NCBI RefSeq assembly: GCF_000526695.1
Contig: NZ_JAGO01000015.1
Location: 1-64,000 of the forward strand
DNA length: 64,000 bases
Direction of reading: 5' to 3'
Origin: Carnimonas nigrificans ATCC BAA-78
Lineage (GTDB): Bacteria; Pseudomonadota; Gammaproteobacteria; Pseudomonadales; Halomonadaceae
Positions 7,478-16,191 of the stretch are shown in pieces. The notes under the pieces are model-generated. The model searched no databases. It saw nothing but the letters and a program-made list of their open reading frames with translations, and was not told the DNA's origin. Position numbers and translations under genes: made by a program. The first letter of the stretch is position 1. Each line of letters opens with the position of its first letter.

Positions 7478-9244
7478 ATGCAACACTTTTCTCAATTTCC
7501 CGAGCAGGCGCCTGCTACGCCGATACTCGATGGCATTGATTCGCCTCGCGCATTGCGTGCGTTGACGCCAGCTCAACTGGTGCCGTTGGCGGACCAGGTA
7601 CGGGCGCAACTGCTGTTCGATATTGGCCGTAACGGGGGGCATCTGGGCGCTGGGCTAGGGGTTGTCGAACTGACGCTGGCCCTGCACTTCGTGCTCGATA
7701 CGCCCCACGATCGTTTGGTATGGGATGTAGGGCATCAAGCCTATCCGCATAAAATGCTGACCGGTCGGCGGGCTGCGCTCTCCACTATCCGTCAATCCAG
7801 TGGGCTGGCACCGTTTCCTTCGCGCAATGAGTCCGAATGGGACTGCTTTGGTGTGGGGCATGCGGGAACGGCGATCTCGGCGGCGACCGGTATGGCGCTG
7901 GCGGCCCAGCGTCTGGGCGAGGGCAGGCAGGTGTGCGCGGTAGTGGGAGATGGTGCGCTCAGCAGCGGCATGAGCCTGGAAGCGCTGGCGCACGCAGGTG
8001 GCACGGGGGCAAATCTACTGGTGGTGTTGAACGACAACGGCATGTCGATCTCTTCCCATGTGGGGGCGTTGGCCGAGCGCTTTCCCAGCGCAGAGCAGCC
8101 GCTGCCTGCGGATATTGCCGCTTTCTTCGAAACGTTCGGTTTTAGCTATACCGGGCCGGTCGATGGGCATGATCTGCCGAACCTATTGGCAACGTTGGGG
8201 CAGCTTACCGCACAATCAGGCCCTCGACTGCTGCATGTGGTGACGCGTAAGGGCGCAGGCTTTGCTCCGGCAGAGGCTGATGCGTTAAGCCGCGGTCACG
8301 CACATTCACCCGCTTCAGCAAAAAATGAGCGGCGGGCGTGCCATCACCTGTTCGGCGAATGGGCCAGTGACACCGCGGCTCAAGATAACAAGCTGCTGGT
8401 GGTGACGCCCGCCATGCGTGAAGGCTCGGGGCTAACCCGCTTCGCCGAGCGCTGGCCTGACCGGTTTTTCGATGTCGGCATTGCCGAGCAGCATGCTGTC
8501 ACGCTTGCGGCAGGCATGGCCTGCGAAGGTACTCGCCCCGTAGTTGCTCTCTATTCGACCTTTTTGCAGCGCGCGGTTGATCAGATTATTCATGATGTCG
8601 CCGTACAGCATTTACCGGTAACACTGGCCGTGGATAGAGCGGGGCTGGTGGGCGAGGATGGTGTCACGCATCACGGTATTTTCGATATCGCACTGCTGCG
8701 CGCTATTCCTGATGTGGTGCTGATGGCGCCATCGACTGAATTGGAACTTAAGCAAATGCTCGATGTGGCGCATCGTCATCCTGGGCTGGCAGCGGTACGC
8801 TACCCGCGAGGGGCGCTGCCAGCCGAGCCAATGGGAGCGTCTGCTTTCGAGTGGGGGCGCGGGCGTTGGCTGCGTCGCGGCCAGCGCAATATCGCGTTGC
8901 TGAATACTGGGGCGCTGCTTGATGCGGTGCTGGAGGCGGCTGAGCAGTTGGACGTTTCGGTGATTGATTTACGCTTCGTGAAGCCGCTGGATCGCGCGCT
9001 GGTGCTGGAGGTAGCAGGCAGTCATCGCTGGCTGGTATCGGTGGAAGATCATGCGGCAGAAGGTGGCGCGGGGAGCGCCATTGCTGAACTGCTGGCGCAG
9101 CAGCAGAGGGAGGCTTCCCTGTTGCGATTAGGGGTGCCAGACTGCTTTATTGAGCACGGAAAGCGTGAGGAGCTGCTGGCGCAGTGCGGCCTCGACGCCG
9201 CTGGGATCGTGCGTCGGGTCGAAGCATTTGTAGCCAAGTGCTGA
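7478..9244 (+). CDS. dxs: 1-deoxy-D-xylulose-5-phosphate synthase, compact and divergent form
   Basis: A thiamine diphosphate enzyme that condenses pyruvate and glyceraldehyde 3-phosphate, the first step of the methylerythritol phosphate pathway that feeds IspA. The family core is clear: GGH at 53-55, WDVGHQAYPHK at 82-92, the ThDP motif GDGA (157-160) to NDN (185-187), PVDGHD (227-232), TPAMREGSG, and catalytic Glu337 in IAEQHAV. At 588 residues it is about 30 shorter than the usual 620-640; the loss is mainly in the loop after residue 200, where relatives carry an extra 20-25 residues before the FGF(S)Y(T)GPVDGHD stretch. Several usually fixed positions differ (SSGHFASGLG reads NGGHLGAGLG, NDNEMSIS reads NDNGMSIS, VGHSSTSIS reads VGHAGTAIS). 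Catalytic residues remain, so an active enzyme is likely. Confidence 0.88.
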   Translation: MQHFSQFPEQAPATPILDGIDSPRALRALTPAQLVPLADQVRAQLLFDIGRNGGHLGAGLGVVELTLALHFVLDTPHDRLVWDVGHQAYPHKMLTGRRAALSTIRQSSGLAPFPSRNESEWDCFGVGHAGTAISAATGMALAAQRLGEGRQVCAVVGDGALSSGMSLEALAHAGGTGANLLVVLNDNGMSISSHVGALAERFPSAEQPLPADIAAFFETFGFSYTGPVDGHDLPNLLATLGQLTAQSGPRLLHVVTRKGAGFAPAEADALSRGHAHSPASAKNERRACHHLFGEWASDTAAQDNKLLVVTPAMREGSGLTRFAERWPDRFFDVGIAEQHAVTLAAGMACEGTRPVVALYSTFLQRAVDQIIHDVAVQHLPVTLAVDRAGLVGEDGVTHHGIFDIALLRAIPDVVLMAPSTELELKQMLDVAHRHPGLAAVRYPRGALPAEPMGASAFEWGRGRWLRRGQRNIALLNTGALLDAVLEAAEQLDVSVIDLRFVKPLDRALVLEVAGSHRWLVSVEDHAAEGGAGSAIAELLAQQQREASLLRLGVPDCFIEHGKREELLAQCGLDAAGIVRRVEAFVAKC

Positions 9245-9335
9245 GTCATTCAGCACTCGATAATTATGTATTTATAAGCATTCGACGGTAAGTGCTTTCA
9301 GAAAGCTGCTTGCCGCCGTGTCAGGGATTATAAGC

Positions 9336-9983
9336 GTGGCCATTATTCATTTCTTCATCGACTTCATTCTGCATATCGACGTGCATTTGGCACAGCTGGT
9401 CGCCGAATACGGCTACTGGGTCTATGCCATTCTGTTTGCCATCGTGTTTTGTGAAACCGGCCTGGTGGTCACGCCGTTTTTGCCCGGTGACTCCATGCTG
9501 TTCGTCGGAGGCGCGCTGGCCGCGCTGCCCAGCAATAGCCTGAACGTGCATGTATTCGCACTGCTGCTGATGGTGGCAGCGATATTGGGCGATGCGGTGA
9601 ATTACCTGATCGGCCGGTTCTTCGGAGAAGCGCTTTTTGCCAATCCACACGCACGCTTCCTGCGGCGCAGCTATCTCGATAAAACCCATCGGTTTTTTGA
9701 TCGGCATGGCGGCAAGGCCATTGTGCTGGCGCGGTTCATCCCGATCATTCGTACCTTCGCTCCCTTTGTCGCGGGGGCGGCCAAAATGCCCTACCGCCAG
9801 TTTGGGCTTTATAACGTGCTGGGGGCGGTACTGTGGGTCGCGCTATTTACCTACGCAGGCTTTATCTTTGGTGATCTGCCGATTATCAGAGAGAACCTGA
9901 AGCTGCTGATTGTGGCGATTATCGTGATCTCCATTTTGCCGCCCATTGTTGAGCTGGTGCGCCATCGGCGCCATAGTAAGTAG
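9336..9983 (+). CDS. dedA: DedA family membrane protein
   Basis: A 215-residue polytopic inner-membrane protein of the DedA superfamily, whose members are linked to undecaprenyl-phosphate or phospholipid translocation and membrane homeostasis. It matches E. coli DedA closely in remembered sequence: [20 protein letters not shown] at the N terminus, [15 protein letters not shown] in the re-entrant region, and the conserved Arg-containing [20 protein letters not shown] at 9336 is preferred because AGGGA lies at normal spacing and the product aligns with E. coli DedA; GTG at 9318 lacks a ribosome binding site. Single gene, ends at a strong terminator. Confidence 0.9.
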   Translation: MAIIHFFIDFILHIDVHLAQLVAEYGYWVYAILFAIVFCETGLVVTPFLPGDSMLFVGGALAALPSNSLNVHVFALLLMVAAILGDAVNYLIGRFFGEALFANPHARFLRRSYLDKTHRFFDRHGGKAIVLARFIPIIRTFAPFVAGAAKMPYRQFGLYNVLGAVLWVALFTYAGFIFGDLPIIRENLKLLIVAIIVISILPPIVELVRHRRHSK

Positions 9984-10001
9984 CGCTTACACGTCATGCA
10001 G

Positions 10002-10047
10002 CGGTGGCACCAACGTCTTCTCATGGCGTTGGTGCCACCGTTTTTTT
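10002..10047 (+). terminator. strong intrinsic terminator of dedA
   Basis: Perfect 14-bp stem CGGTGGCACCAACG/CGTTGGTGCCACCG (10002-10015 and 10027-10040) followed by seven T, just after dedA and just before the stop codon of the convergent permease gene. Confidence 0.95.
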
Positions 10048-10056
10048 GTGCTCTTC

Positions 10057-11598
10057 TTAGCCGTTGATCTCGGGTTCTTCATTGATGGGGCTATCGTGGC
10101 GCAGGGTTGTACCCAGGAAAAAGGCGGGGGCGCTGAACTGGGACAGCAGCATCAGTGCCAGCCCCAGTAGTGATATGAAGAACGCAATCACGAAGACCAA
10201 TCCGATTCCTGCCACTTCTGAACCGCTGCCGAAGGCGGGGTCCCAGCTATCTATGGCGGTCTGAATGAAGATAACGGTCAGCACTACGCCACCAACAAAG
10301 GGGCAGAGACCGCGCAGAATAAAATGCCTGATATGGGTGAAGAGCGAGGCGCGGAAGTACCACACGCAGGCAAACGCCGTGAGCGAATAATAAAAGCAGA
10401 TCATCATTCCGAGCGCAGTAATGGTGTCATTGAGCACATTGTCGCTGAGCACGCGCATCACCGTGTAGAAAATCCCCGCGGCGACACCGGCGCTGATCGT
10501 GGCAAAACGCGGCGTGCGATGATGCGGATGAATGCTCGCGAAGCGTTTGGGGACAGCGCAGTAATAGCCCATCGCCAGCAGCGTGCGTGCAGGTGATACG
10601 AAGGTGGATTGCAGCGAGGCAGCGGTACTGGCGAGCACGGCAATCGACATGGTGATTGCCAATGGCCCCATTACCGGCCCCGCCAGTTGCGCAAAGACAT
10701 TGGATTGCACCGCGCTGCTGCCGAGGCCATAGCCGCTCTCGCCGATACCTGCGAAACAGAGCGTAGCAACCGCGGTAAACAGATAGAGCGCCAGAATGAT
10801 CAGCACCGTCAACGTGGCCGCCACGCCAGGCGTGCGATCGCTGCCCACTGACTCCTCATTGACCGTCAGGCATACATCCCAGCCCCAAAAGATAAAGATA
10901 GAGAGTGATAGCCCGGCGGTGAATGCCGAGAAGCTGCTGATGCCAAACGGGTTGAACCATTCGAGGCTGAAGTGTGCCGAGGGAGCCAGCGACGCTTTAT
11001 GGAAGGCTGTTACCGCAAAGGCTATCAGCACGACCAGCTGGAGCGTTACCAGCACGTACTGCACGCTCTTGGTGGTGGTAATGCCGCGACAGCACATCCA
11101 TACCGCAATCGCGATAAATCCTAGGCAGGTGATGATATTCACGGTCAAATTGCTGTTTAACGCCTCTATCTCAGGATGGCCGCTGACTTGCGCTAAAAAG
11201 AGATAGAAAAAATCCACGGCCACTCCCGCTAGATTGGAGAGCACCACGGTAGTTGCCGTCACCAGCCCCCACCCGCCAATCCAGCCGATTTTGGGGCCGA
11301 AGGCGCGCGTTGACCAGGTAAAGGAAGTACCGCTGTCCGGCACATGTGAGTTGAGTTCACGATAGCCGAAGGCCACCAGCAGCATGGGGATAAAACCGAC
11401 GATGAAAATGGCCGGTAAGTGAACACCTACTTCGCGTACAGTCGGCCCCAGTGCTCCCGTCAGCGTATAGACCGGTGCAATACATGAGATGCCCAGCACA
11501 ATGCAGCCAAGGAGGGTCATGCGCCCTTTGGCCAGCCCTTTGTCTGAAGTGTGTTCAGTCTGATGTGCGCGAAGAGCAGTGCAATCGGAATGGTTCAT
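10057..11598 (-). CDS. APC superfamily amino acid/polyamine permease
   Basis: A 513-residue inner-membrane protein with about 12 hydrophobic helices. The first helix, GCIVLGISCIAPVYTLTGAL, carries the unwound glycine-rich pattern of the amino acid-polyamine-organocation superfamily, and FGYRELNSHVPDSGTSFTW matches the end of helix 2 and start of helix 3. It is divergent from puuD-puuB across a 254-base control region, which suggests that it imports putrescine or a related amine for the PuuB-PuuD route. It does not look like a close copy of E. coli PuuP, so substrate assignment is contextual only. No clear ribosome binding site before ATG at 11598. Confidence 0.82.
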   Translation of the reverse strand: MNHSDCTALRAHQTEHTSDKGLAKGRMTLLGCIVLGISCIAPVYTLTGALGPTVREVGVHLPAIFIVGFIPMLLVAFGYRELNSHVPDSGTSFTWSTRAFGPKIGWIGGWGLVTATTVVLSNLAGVAVDFFYLFLAQVSGHPEIEALNSNLTVNIITCLGFIAIAVWMCCRGITTTKSVQYVLVTLQLVVLIAFAVTAFHKASLAPSAHFSLEWFNPFGISSFSAFTAGLSLSIFIFWGWDVCLTVNEESVGSDRTPGVAATLTVLIILALYLFTAVATLCFAGIGESGYGLGSSAVQSNVFAQLAGPVMGPLAITMSIAVLASTAASLQSTFVSPARTLLAMGYYCAVPKRFASIHPHHRTPRFATISAGVAAGIFYTVMRVLSDNVLNDTITALGMMICFYYSLTAFACVWYFRASLFTHIRHFILRGLCPFVGGVVLTVIFIQTAIDSWDPAFGSGSEVAGIGLVFVIAFFISLLGLALMLLSQFSAPAFFLGTTLRHDSPINEEPEING

Positions 11599-11852
11599 AG
11601 GTGTATGTCATCTTGTGGGTTGTAATCGACATGGAAGATGTCCATCAGCCGCCCGGAGGGCGATTGCGGGCGCAGGTGAACCGTGCGGTAGCTCATGGTT
11701 CAGTAAGGTGGAATATATATATTACAAGTAACGTGTATCCAGAGGTTTGTTAACCCCTCTTTGGTTGTAGGGAAGTGGCTTGTTTTTATAGGTGATTGTG
11801 TGCTTCTATCTGATCTTTATCAGTCATGGGCAGGCAGAGGCGAATAATAATA
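11599..11852. promoter_or_regulatory. divergent control region of the permease and puuDB, with two palindromes
   Basis: This AT-rich 254-base region separates the permease and puuD. It holds the 12-bp palindrome AATATATATATT at 11712-11723 and the dyad CTGAT-CTTT-ATCAG at 11810-11823, close to the puuD start. A further imperfect dyad AGAGG...CCTCT lies near 11741-11760. The regulator PuuR is encoded 3.6 kb downstream, so these are candidate PuuR sites, but I cannot match them to its known operator with confidence. Confidence 0.4.
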
Positions 11853-12650
11853 ATGGAAGAAATTTCATCCGTTCCTGTTGTCGGTGTTATTGCGGACAGC
11901 GGTCTTCACGGTGGGCAGAATAGTCAGAATGTGAAGGACAAATACCTTCATGCACTGGCGCTGGCGGGTGCTACGCCCCTTGTGCTGCCCCATGACGTGA
12001 TGGCGTCGCCTGCACTATTGAAACGTGCCTTAAGCGTCCTGGATGGCATTTTTCTGACCGGCAGCGCCAGCAACATCGAACCTCACCATTACCTCAGTGC
12101 AGATCGCGGTGAAGATCTATCGCCCGAGCCGCACCCCGATGCGGGCCGCGATCAGCTCGCCTTTGCCTTGATTGACCATGCTCTTGAGCATTCGATGCCG
12201 CTGCTGGCCGTTTGCCGTGGTACCCAAGAGCTGGTGGTTAGAACTGGCGGAAAGCTGTTTCGGCGCTTGTGGGAGCAGCCCGGGTTGCGTGAGCATCGCG
12301 AAGACCCAAAGGCCGATCTGGAGGCGCAATACGCCCCAGCCCATGCTATTTCCATTGAAGCAGGCCACCACCTTCATGAATTGCTCGGCGACATAACACA
12401 CTGGCGGGTTAATTCACTGCATGGTCAGGGTATCGCGACGCTGGGCGATCGCCTCTGTGTCGAAGGGCGTGCCGAGGATGGCTTGATCGAGGCCGTCTCT
12501 GTTACCGGCCACCCCTTCGCCGTAGGAGTGCAGTGGCATCCCGAGTGGAATAGCCGCGCAGATGAACTTTCTCGCCGCTTGTTCGATGCCTTCATTGCTA
12601 AGGCCCAGCGCTTTCACGCACAGACTCACTCCCATGGAGAAGCCGTATGA
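11853..12650 (+). CDS. puuD: gamma-glutamyl-gamma-aminobutyrate hydrolase
   Basis: A 265-residue class I glutamine amidotransferase-like hydrolase that releases GABA and glutamate from gamma-glutamyl-GABA in the putrescine utilisation pathway. Nucleophile Cys121 in AVCRGTQELVV, with His229 and Glu231 in VQWHPEWN completing the triad; NSLHGQG (187-193) is typical of PuuD. The sequence matches remembered E. coli PuuD along its length. ATG at 11853 gives MEEISSVPVVGVI, aligning with E. coli; GAGG lies 12 bases upstream, which is long. ATG at 11826 has no ribosome binding site. It overlaps puuB by 4 bases (ATGA), so they form an operon. Confidence 0.94.
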   Translation: MEEISSVPVVGVIADSGLHGGQNSQNVKDKYLHALALAGATPLVLPHDVMASPALLKRALSVLDGIFLTGSASNIEPHHYLSADRGEDLSPEPHPDAGRDQLAFALIDHALEHSMPLLAVCRGTQELVVRTGGKLFRRLWEQPGLREHREDPKADLEAQYAPAHAISIEAGHHLHELLGDITHWRVNSLHGQGIATLGDRLCVEGRAEDGLIEAVSVTGHPFAVGVQWHPEWNSRADELSRRLFDAFIAKAQRFHAQTHSHGEAV

Positions 12651-13942
12651 CCACATCCTCTTTCCCCTCGCAGTATGTCTCCAGCTATTACGCGGCCAGC
12701 GCCAATCAGCACGCTCCATTTACCGAGCTGGAGGAGTCGATCAGCTGTGACGTGTGCGTGGTGGGAGGGGGCTTTACCGGGCTTTCCAGTGCGCTGTTTT
12801 TGAGTGAAGCGGGTTACGACGTCGTGCTGCTGGAAGGTGCTCGCATCGGTTATGGTGCCAGTGGCCGCAATGGTGGTCAGCTGGTGAATTCCTATAGCCG
12901 CGATGTTGACGTGATTGAAAAGCAGTACGGCGCGGATACGGCGAAAATGCTGGGTAGCATGATTTTCGAAGGCGGCCAGATTATTCGCGACCGTATCAAG
13001 CAGTATGACATTCAGTGTGATCTGCGCGACGGCGGCATCTTCGCTGCGCTGAATGGACGCCAGCAGAAGGCGTTGGAAGAACAGCAACAGCTGTGGGAAC
13101 GCTTGGGAAATCACCAGCTTGAAATACTGGATAGCCAACGTATTGCTGACGAAGTGGGTAGCCAACGTTACGTAGGCGGCCTGCTCGACCGTAGCGGCGG
13201 CCATATCCACCCGCTCAATATGGCGCTGGGTGAAGCCGACGCCATTCGTCGCAATGGGGGGCGTGTCTTCGAGCAGTCGCCCGCCATCTCGATTCGTCAC
13301 AGTGACCCTGCCGTGGTGAAAACCCCGAAGGGGCAGGTAACCGCGCGTTTTGTGCTGGTGGCGGGCAATGCGTACCTCAATGACGTAGAGCCTGAGCTGA
13401 AGAAGCGCAGCATGCCGTGCGGCACCCAGATTATCGCCACTGAGCCGCTAAGCGATGAGCAGCGCGCGACCCTGTTGAAAAACAACATGTGCGTCGAAGA
13501 CTGCAACTATCTGCTCGACTACTTCCGTCTGACGCGAGATAACCGCCTGCTCTATGGCGGCGGTGTGGTGTATGGCGCGCGCGATCCGGCGGATGTGAAG
13601 TCGCTGATTTTGCCGAAGCTACTGAAAACCTTCCCGCAGTTGAAGGGCATTACTATTGATTTCAGCTGGACCGGCAACTTTTTGATGACACTCTCGCGGC
13701 TTCCGCAGTTCGGGCGGCTGGAGAGCAACGTCTACTACATGCAGGGCTATAGTGGGCATGGTGTGACCACTACTCATCTGGCGGGCAAACTGTTTGCCGA
13801 AGTGATCAAGGGGCAGTCCGAGCGCTTCGATGCCTTTGCGACGCTGCCTCACATGCCAATGCCGGGCGGCCGCAGGTTCGCCGCGCCGCTGTCGGCGATC
13901 GGCGCTTCCTACTATTCGCTGCGCGACCGGTTGGGGATATAA
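12647..13942 (+). CDS. puuB: gamma-glutamylputrescine oxidase (FAD-dependent)
   Basis: A 431-residue flavoprotein that oxidises gamma-glutamylputrescine to gamma-glutamyl-aminobutyraldehyde, with ammonia and hydrogen peroxide as by-products. The FAD-binding Rossmann motif GGGFTG is at residues 40-45 after the strand CDVCVV, and GASGRNGGQLVNSYSRD and GYSGHGVT...HLAGKL are the family blocks. It is near-colinear with E. coli PuuB, including the ending YYSLRDRLG. Translationally coupled to puuD. The partner enzymes PuuA (ligase) and PuuC (aldehyde dehydrogenase) are not in this window and must be encoded elsewhere if the pathway is complete. Confidence 0.95.
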   Translation: MTTSSFPSQYVSSYYAASANQHAPFTELEESISCDVCVVGGGFTGLSSALFLSEAGYDVVLLEGARIGYGASGRNGGQLVNSYSRDVDVIEKQYGADTAKMLGSMIFEGGQIIRDRIKQYDIQCDLRDGGIFAALNGRQQKALEEQQQLWERLGNHQLEILDSQRIADEVGSQRYVGGLLDRSGGHIHPLNMALGEADAIRRNGGRVFEQSPAISIRHSDPAVVKTPKGQVTARFVLVAGNAYLNDVEPELKKRSMPCGTQIIATEPLSDEQRATLLKNNMCVEDCNYLLDYFRLTRDNRLLYGGGVVYGARDPADVKSLILPKLLKTFPQLKGITIDFSWTGNFLMTLSRLPQFGRLESNVYYMQGYSGHGVTTTHLAGKLFAEVIKGQSERFDAFATLPHMPMPGGRRFAAPLSAIGASYYSLRDRLGI

Positions 13943-14113
13943 GGCGAATCCGCCAGCCCTTTACGTAGCAGGCAGGGCGGTTATTCAAGGGAGAGGGTGG
14001 CGCTCTTCTGGCGCACTACGACGAATGGCGAAGTGTTGCATCCTCCGGCAAGTATTGTAGGTTGAATGCGGTAGTTGAAGCCTTCTGACCGCTTTCACTC
14101 AAAGGAGGGTGCC

Positions 14114-15259
14114 ATGGCAACCCTACGGACTCTAGCGACTTCCCTGCTTACCATTGCTCTTTTCAATAGCGCTTTTGCTGCGGCAGAAAGCATCAATGCG
14201 GGGGATATCAAAGCGAGTGATTCCCTGCCCTTTGATATCAAACCGCTCGCCAACTTCGATACGCCCTGGGCGCTGGCCTTTTTGCCGGATGGAAAAGCGC
14301 TGGTAACCGAGAAACCGGGGCATATGTTTCTAGTCGATCAGCAAGGAAACAAGCAGGCTATCAGCGGAGTGCCCGAGGTGGCTACCGGCGGCCAGAATGG
14401 GTTGCTGGATGTCGCACTGGCACCTGACTTCAACAAGTCGAAGCAGGTGTACTTCAGCTATAACGCGCCCGCTAACGGTGGCAGCAAGGTAACGCTGATG
14501 AAAGCGACGCTTGCCACTCAGAGCGATTCGCTGGCGCTCACCAACAAGAAGGTGGTCTGGCAGCAGTCGGAGGCGGCTTCGGGCGGTCAGCCGGGCGGCA
14601 GAATCGCATTTTCACCGGATGAGCGTTATCTGTTTTTCACCGTCGGTGATCGCATGGCGCCGGATTCCGCGCAGAATCCGGCTCATCCGTCAGGCAAAAT
14701 CTTCAGGCTTACGCTTGAGGGCGGTACTCCCGACACCAATCCTCATGCCGATGACGGCGGTGTACGCGCGCAAACCTGGTCTACCGGCCATCGCACCCCT
14801 TACGGTCTGGCCTTCTCGTCCAATGGCACCTTGTGGGAAACCGAGATGGGGCCCAAGGGCGGCGATGAGCTGAACCTGATCAAACCTGAAGGTAATTACG
14901 GTTGGGGAGATGTCTCCAACGGTGACAACTACGACGGCTCGCCGATTCCCGATCACTCAACCCGCCCCGAGTACGATGCCCCTGCCGTCTATTGGACGCC
15001 GGTTATTTCGCCTGGCGGCATTGCGCTATATAACCGCAGCGAATTTCCGGGCTGGAAGGAAAGCCTGCTGATCAGCTCGCTGAGCGGCCAGGGTCTGGTG
15101 CGTGTGGGTATCAATAATGATAACCAGATCGGCGAGATTGAGCGCTGGAAGCTGAACAAACGGATTCGCGATGTGGCCGTCGCTCCCGATGGCGCCATCT
15201 GGCTGCTCGAAGATTCCAACCCTGGTCAGCTAATGCGATTAACGCTAAAAGCGCAGTGA
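14114..15259 (+). CDS. PQQ-dependent sugar dehydrogenase, YliI-like (periplasmic)
   Basis: A 381-residue secreted protein of the soluble glucose/aldose sugar dehydrogenase family, a six-bladed beta-propeller that binds PQQ and calcium and oxidises aldoses. Signal peptide at residues 1-22 with cleavage after SAFA. Family blocks: NFDTPWALAFLPDGKALVTE, GGQNGLLDVALAPDF, SGGQPGGRIAF, STGHRTPYGLAF, EMGPKGGDELN, and the C-terminal ISPGGIALYN. AAGGAGGG stands immediately before ATG at 14114; the frame opens 13 codons earlier. It lies between puuB and puuR on the plus strand, 171 bases after puuB, so shared transcription is uncertain. PQQ synthesis genes are not in the window. Confidence 0.88.
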   Translation: MATLRTLATSLLTIALFNSAFAAAESINAGDIKASDSLPFDIKPLANFDTPWALAFLPDGKALVTEKPGHMFLVDQQGNKQAISGVPEVATGGQNGLLDVALAPDFNKSKQVYFSYNAPANGGSKVTLMKATLATQSDSLALTNKKVVWQQSEAASGGQPGGRIAFSPDERYLFFTVGDRMAPDSAQNPAHPSGKIFRLTLEGGTPDTNPHADDGGVRAQTWSTGHRTPYGLAFSSNGTLWETEMGPKGGDELNLIKPEGNYGWGDVSNGDNYDGSPIPDHSTRPEYDAPAVYWTPVISPGGIALYNRSEFPGWKESLLISSLSGQGLVRVGINNDNQIGEIERWKLNKRIRDVAVAPDGAIWLLEDSNPGQLMRLTLKAQ

Positions 15260-15282
15260 AAAAGACCTTGCTGAGATGAACG

Positions 15283-15313
15283 CAGCCCGTCCACAAAGGA
15301 AGCGGACGGGCTG
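15283..15313 (+). terminator. hairpin after the sugar dehydrogenase gene
   Basis: Perfect 10-bp stem CAGCCCGTCC/GGACGGGCTG with an 11-base loop, 23 bases after the stop codon. No T-run follows on the plus strand, so termination is probable but not certain. Just beyond, 15365-15412 holds short imperfect repeats of CAGAGAGGTCTT. Confidence 0.55.
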
Positions 15314-15406
15314 TTGGGATAGGGCTACAGGAAGGGCGACGGCGCACGTCTGATGGGCCTCTCTTCCAGAGACAAGTGTTCCAGAGAGGTCTTGCAGAGA
15401 GAGGTC

Positions 15407-15970
15407 TTACAGAGTCAGCGGTGTATGCGCGCTAATCAAGCGTGCGGGCACCTCGCCCCTGTTGGTGAAGGTGTGTGGGATCGCGTTATCAATGACATAA
15501 CTCTGCCCCGCGCTCACCGTATAGGTTTCACCACCGTAGGTAATTTCGATGCTGCCTTCCAGTACGGTGCCTACTTCCTCCCCTTTATGGCTAAGCCGAT
15601 CGCCGGTTGAACTTCCCGGCGCATAGGTTTCAATCAGCATGCCCAACGTTGCCCCTTCCTGCTTGCCGTGCAGCAATTCCAGCGAAACTCCCTGCGAGCC
15701 AACCTGTACGCGCTCCGATGGTTCAATGACGATAGAAGGGGGGGCTGGCGCTGCTTCCTGTTCAGCAAAGAAGTCAGCCAATGACATGCCATAGACGCCC
15801 AGCAGCTTATGCAGCGTACTGATGGAGGGCGATACCTTGTTCTGCTCAACCGTGCTGACGGCGCTGTGAGTCAGGCCGGCAAGCTCAGCCACTTTACGCT
15901 GGGAATACTGGCGCTGCTTGCGCAGTTCAGCAAGGCGCTCTCCGATTGCATTCCAATCCGCTCTGCTCAT
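15407..15970 (-). CDS. puuR: HTH-type transcriptional repressor PuuR (XRE domain plus cupin)
   Basis: A 187-residue repressor. In enterobacteria PuuR blocks the puu genes and is released by putrescine. N-terminal XRE helix-turn-helix about residues 10-65 (RLAELRKQRQYSQRKVAELA, then LTHSAVSTVEQNKVSPSIST), and a C-terminal cupin effector domain about 110-185 (HKGEEVGTVLEGSIE, then AGQSYVIDNAIPHTFTN, ending SAHTPLTL). Nearly every block matches remembered E. coli PuuR. It is a single gene facing the sugar dehydrogenase and divergent from chaA across 221 bases; likely targets are the puu promoters at 11599-11852. Confidence 0.92.
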   Translation of the reverse strand: MSRADWNAIGERLAELRKQRQYSQRKVAELAGLTHSAVSTVEQNKVSPSISTLHKLLGVYGMSLADFFAEQEAAPAPPSIVIEPSERVQVGSQGVSLELLHGKQEGATLGMLIETYAPGSSTGDRLSHKGEEVGTVLEGSIEITYGGETYTVSAGQSYVIDNAIPHTFTNRGEVPARLISAHTPLTL

Positions 15971-16191
15971 CGACTGTATATTCCTCGAAGCCGTGTGATT
16001 ACCGTGGGGTAACTGCGGTGCTAAAAAGGCCGCTATGATGGAGCTTAACGGGTGCGGCGTCTATCATGATAAAAGTAAAAAAAGCTGCGGCGGTCTCTCG
16101 TCGATCACGTACTGGTACGTGGCGCACAAGGACAGCGCTATACCTATAAGCAAAACAAGCAAAACACCAACGTGCATATATGAGGAATTCA

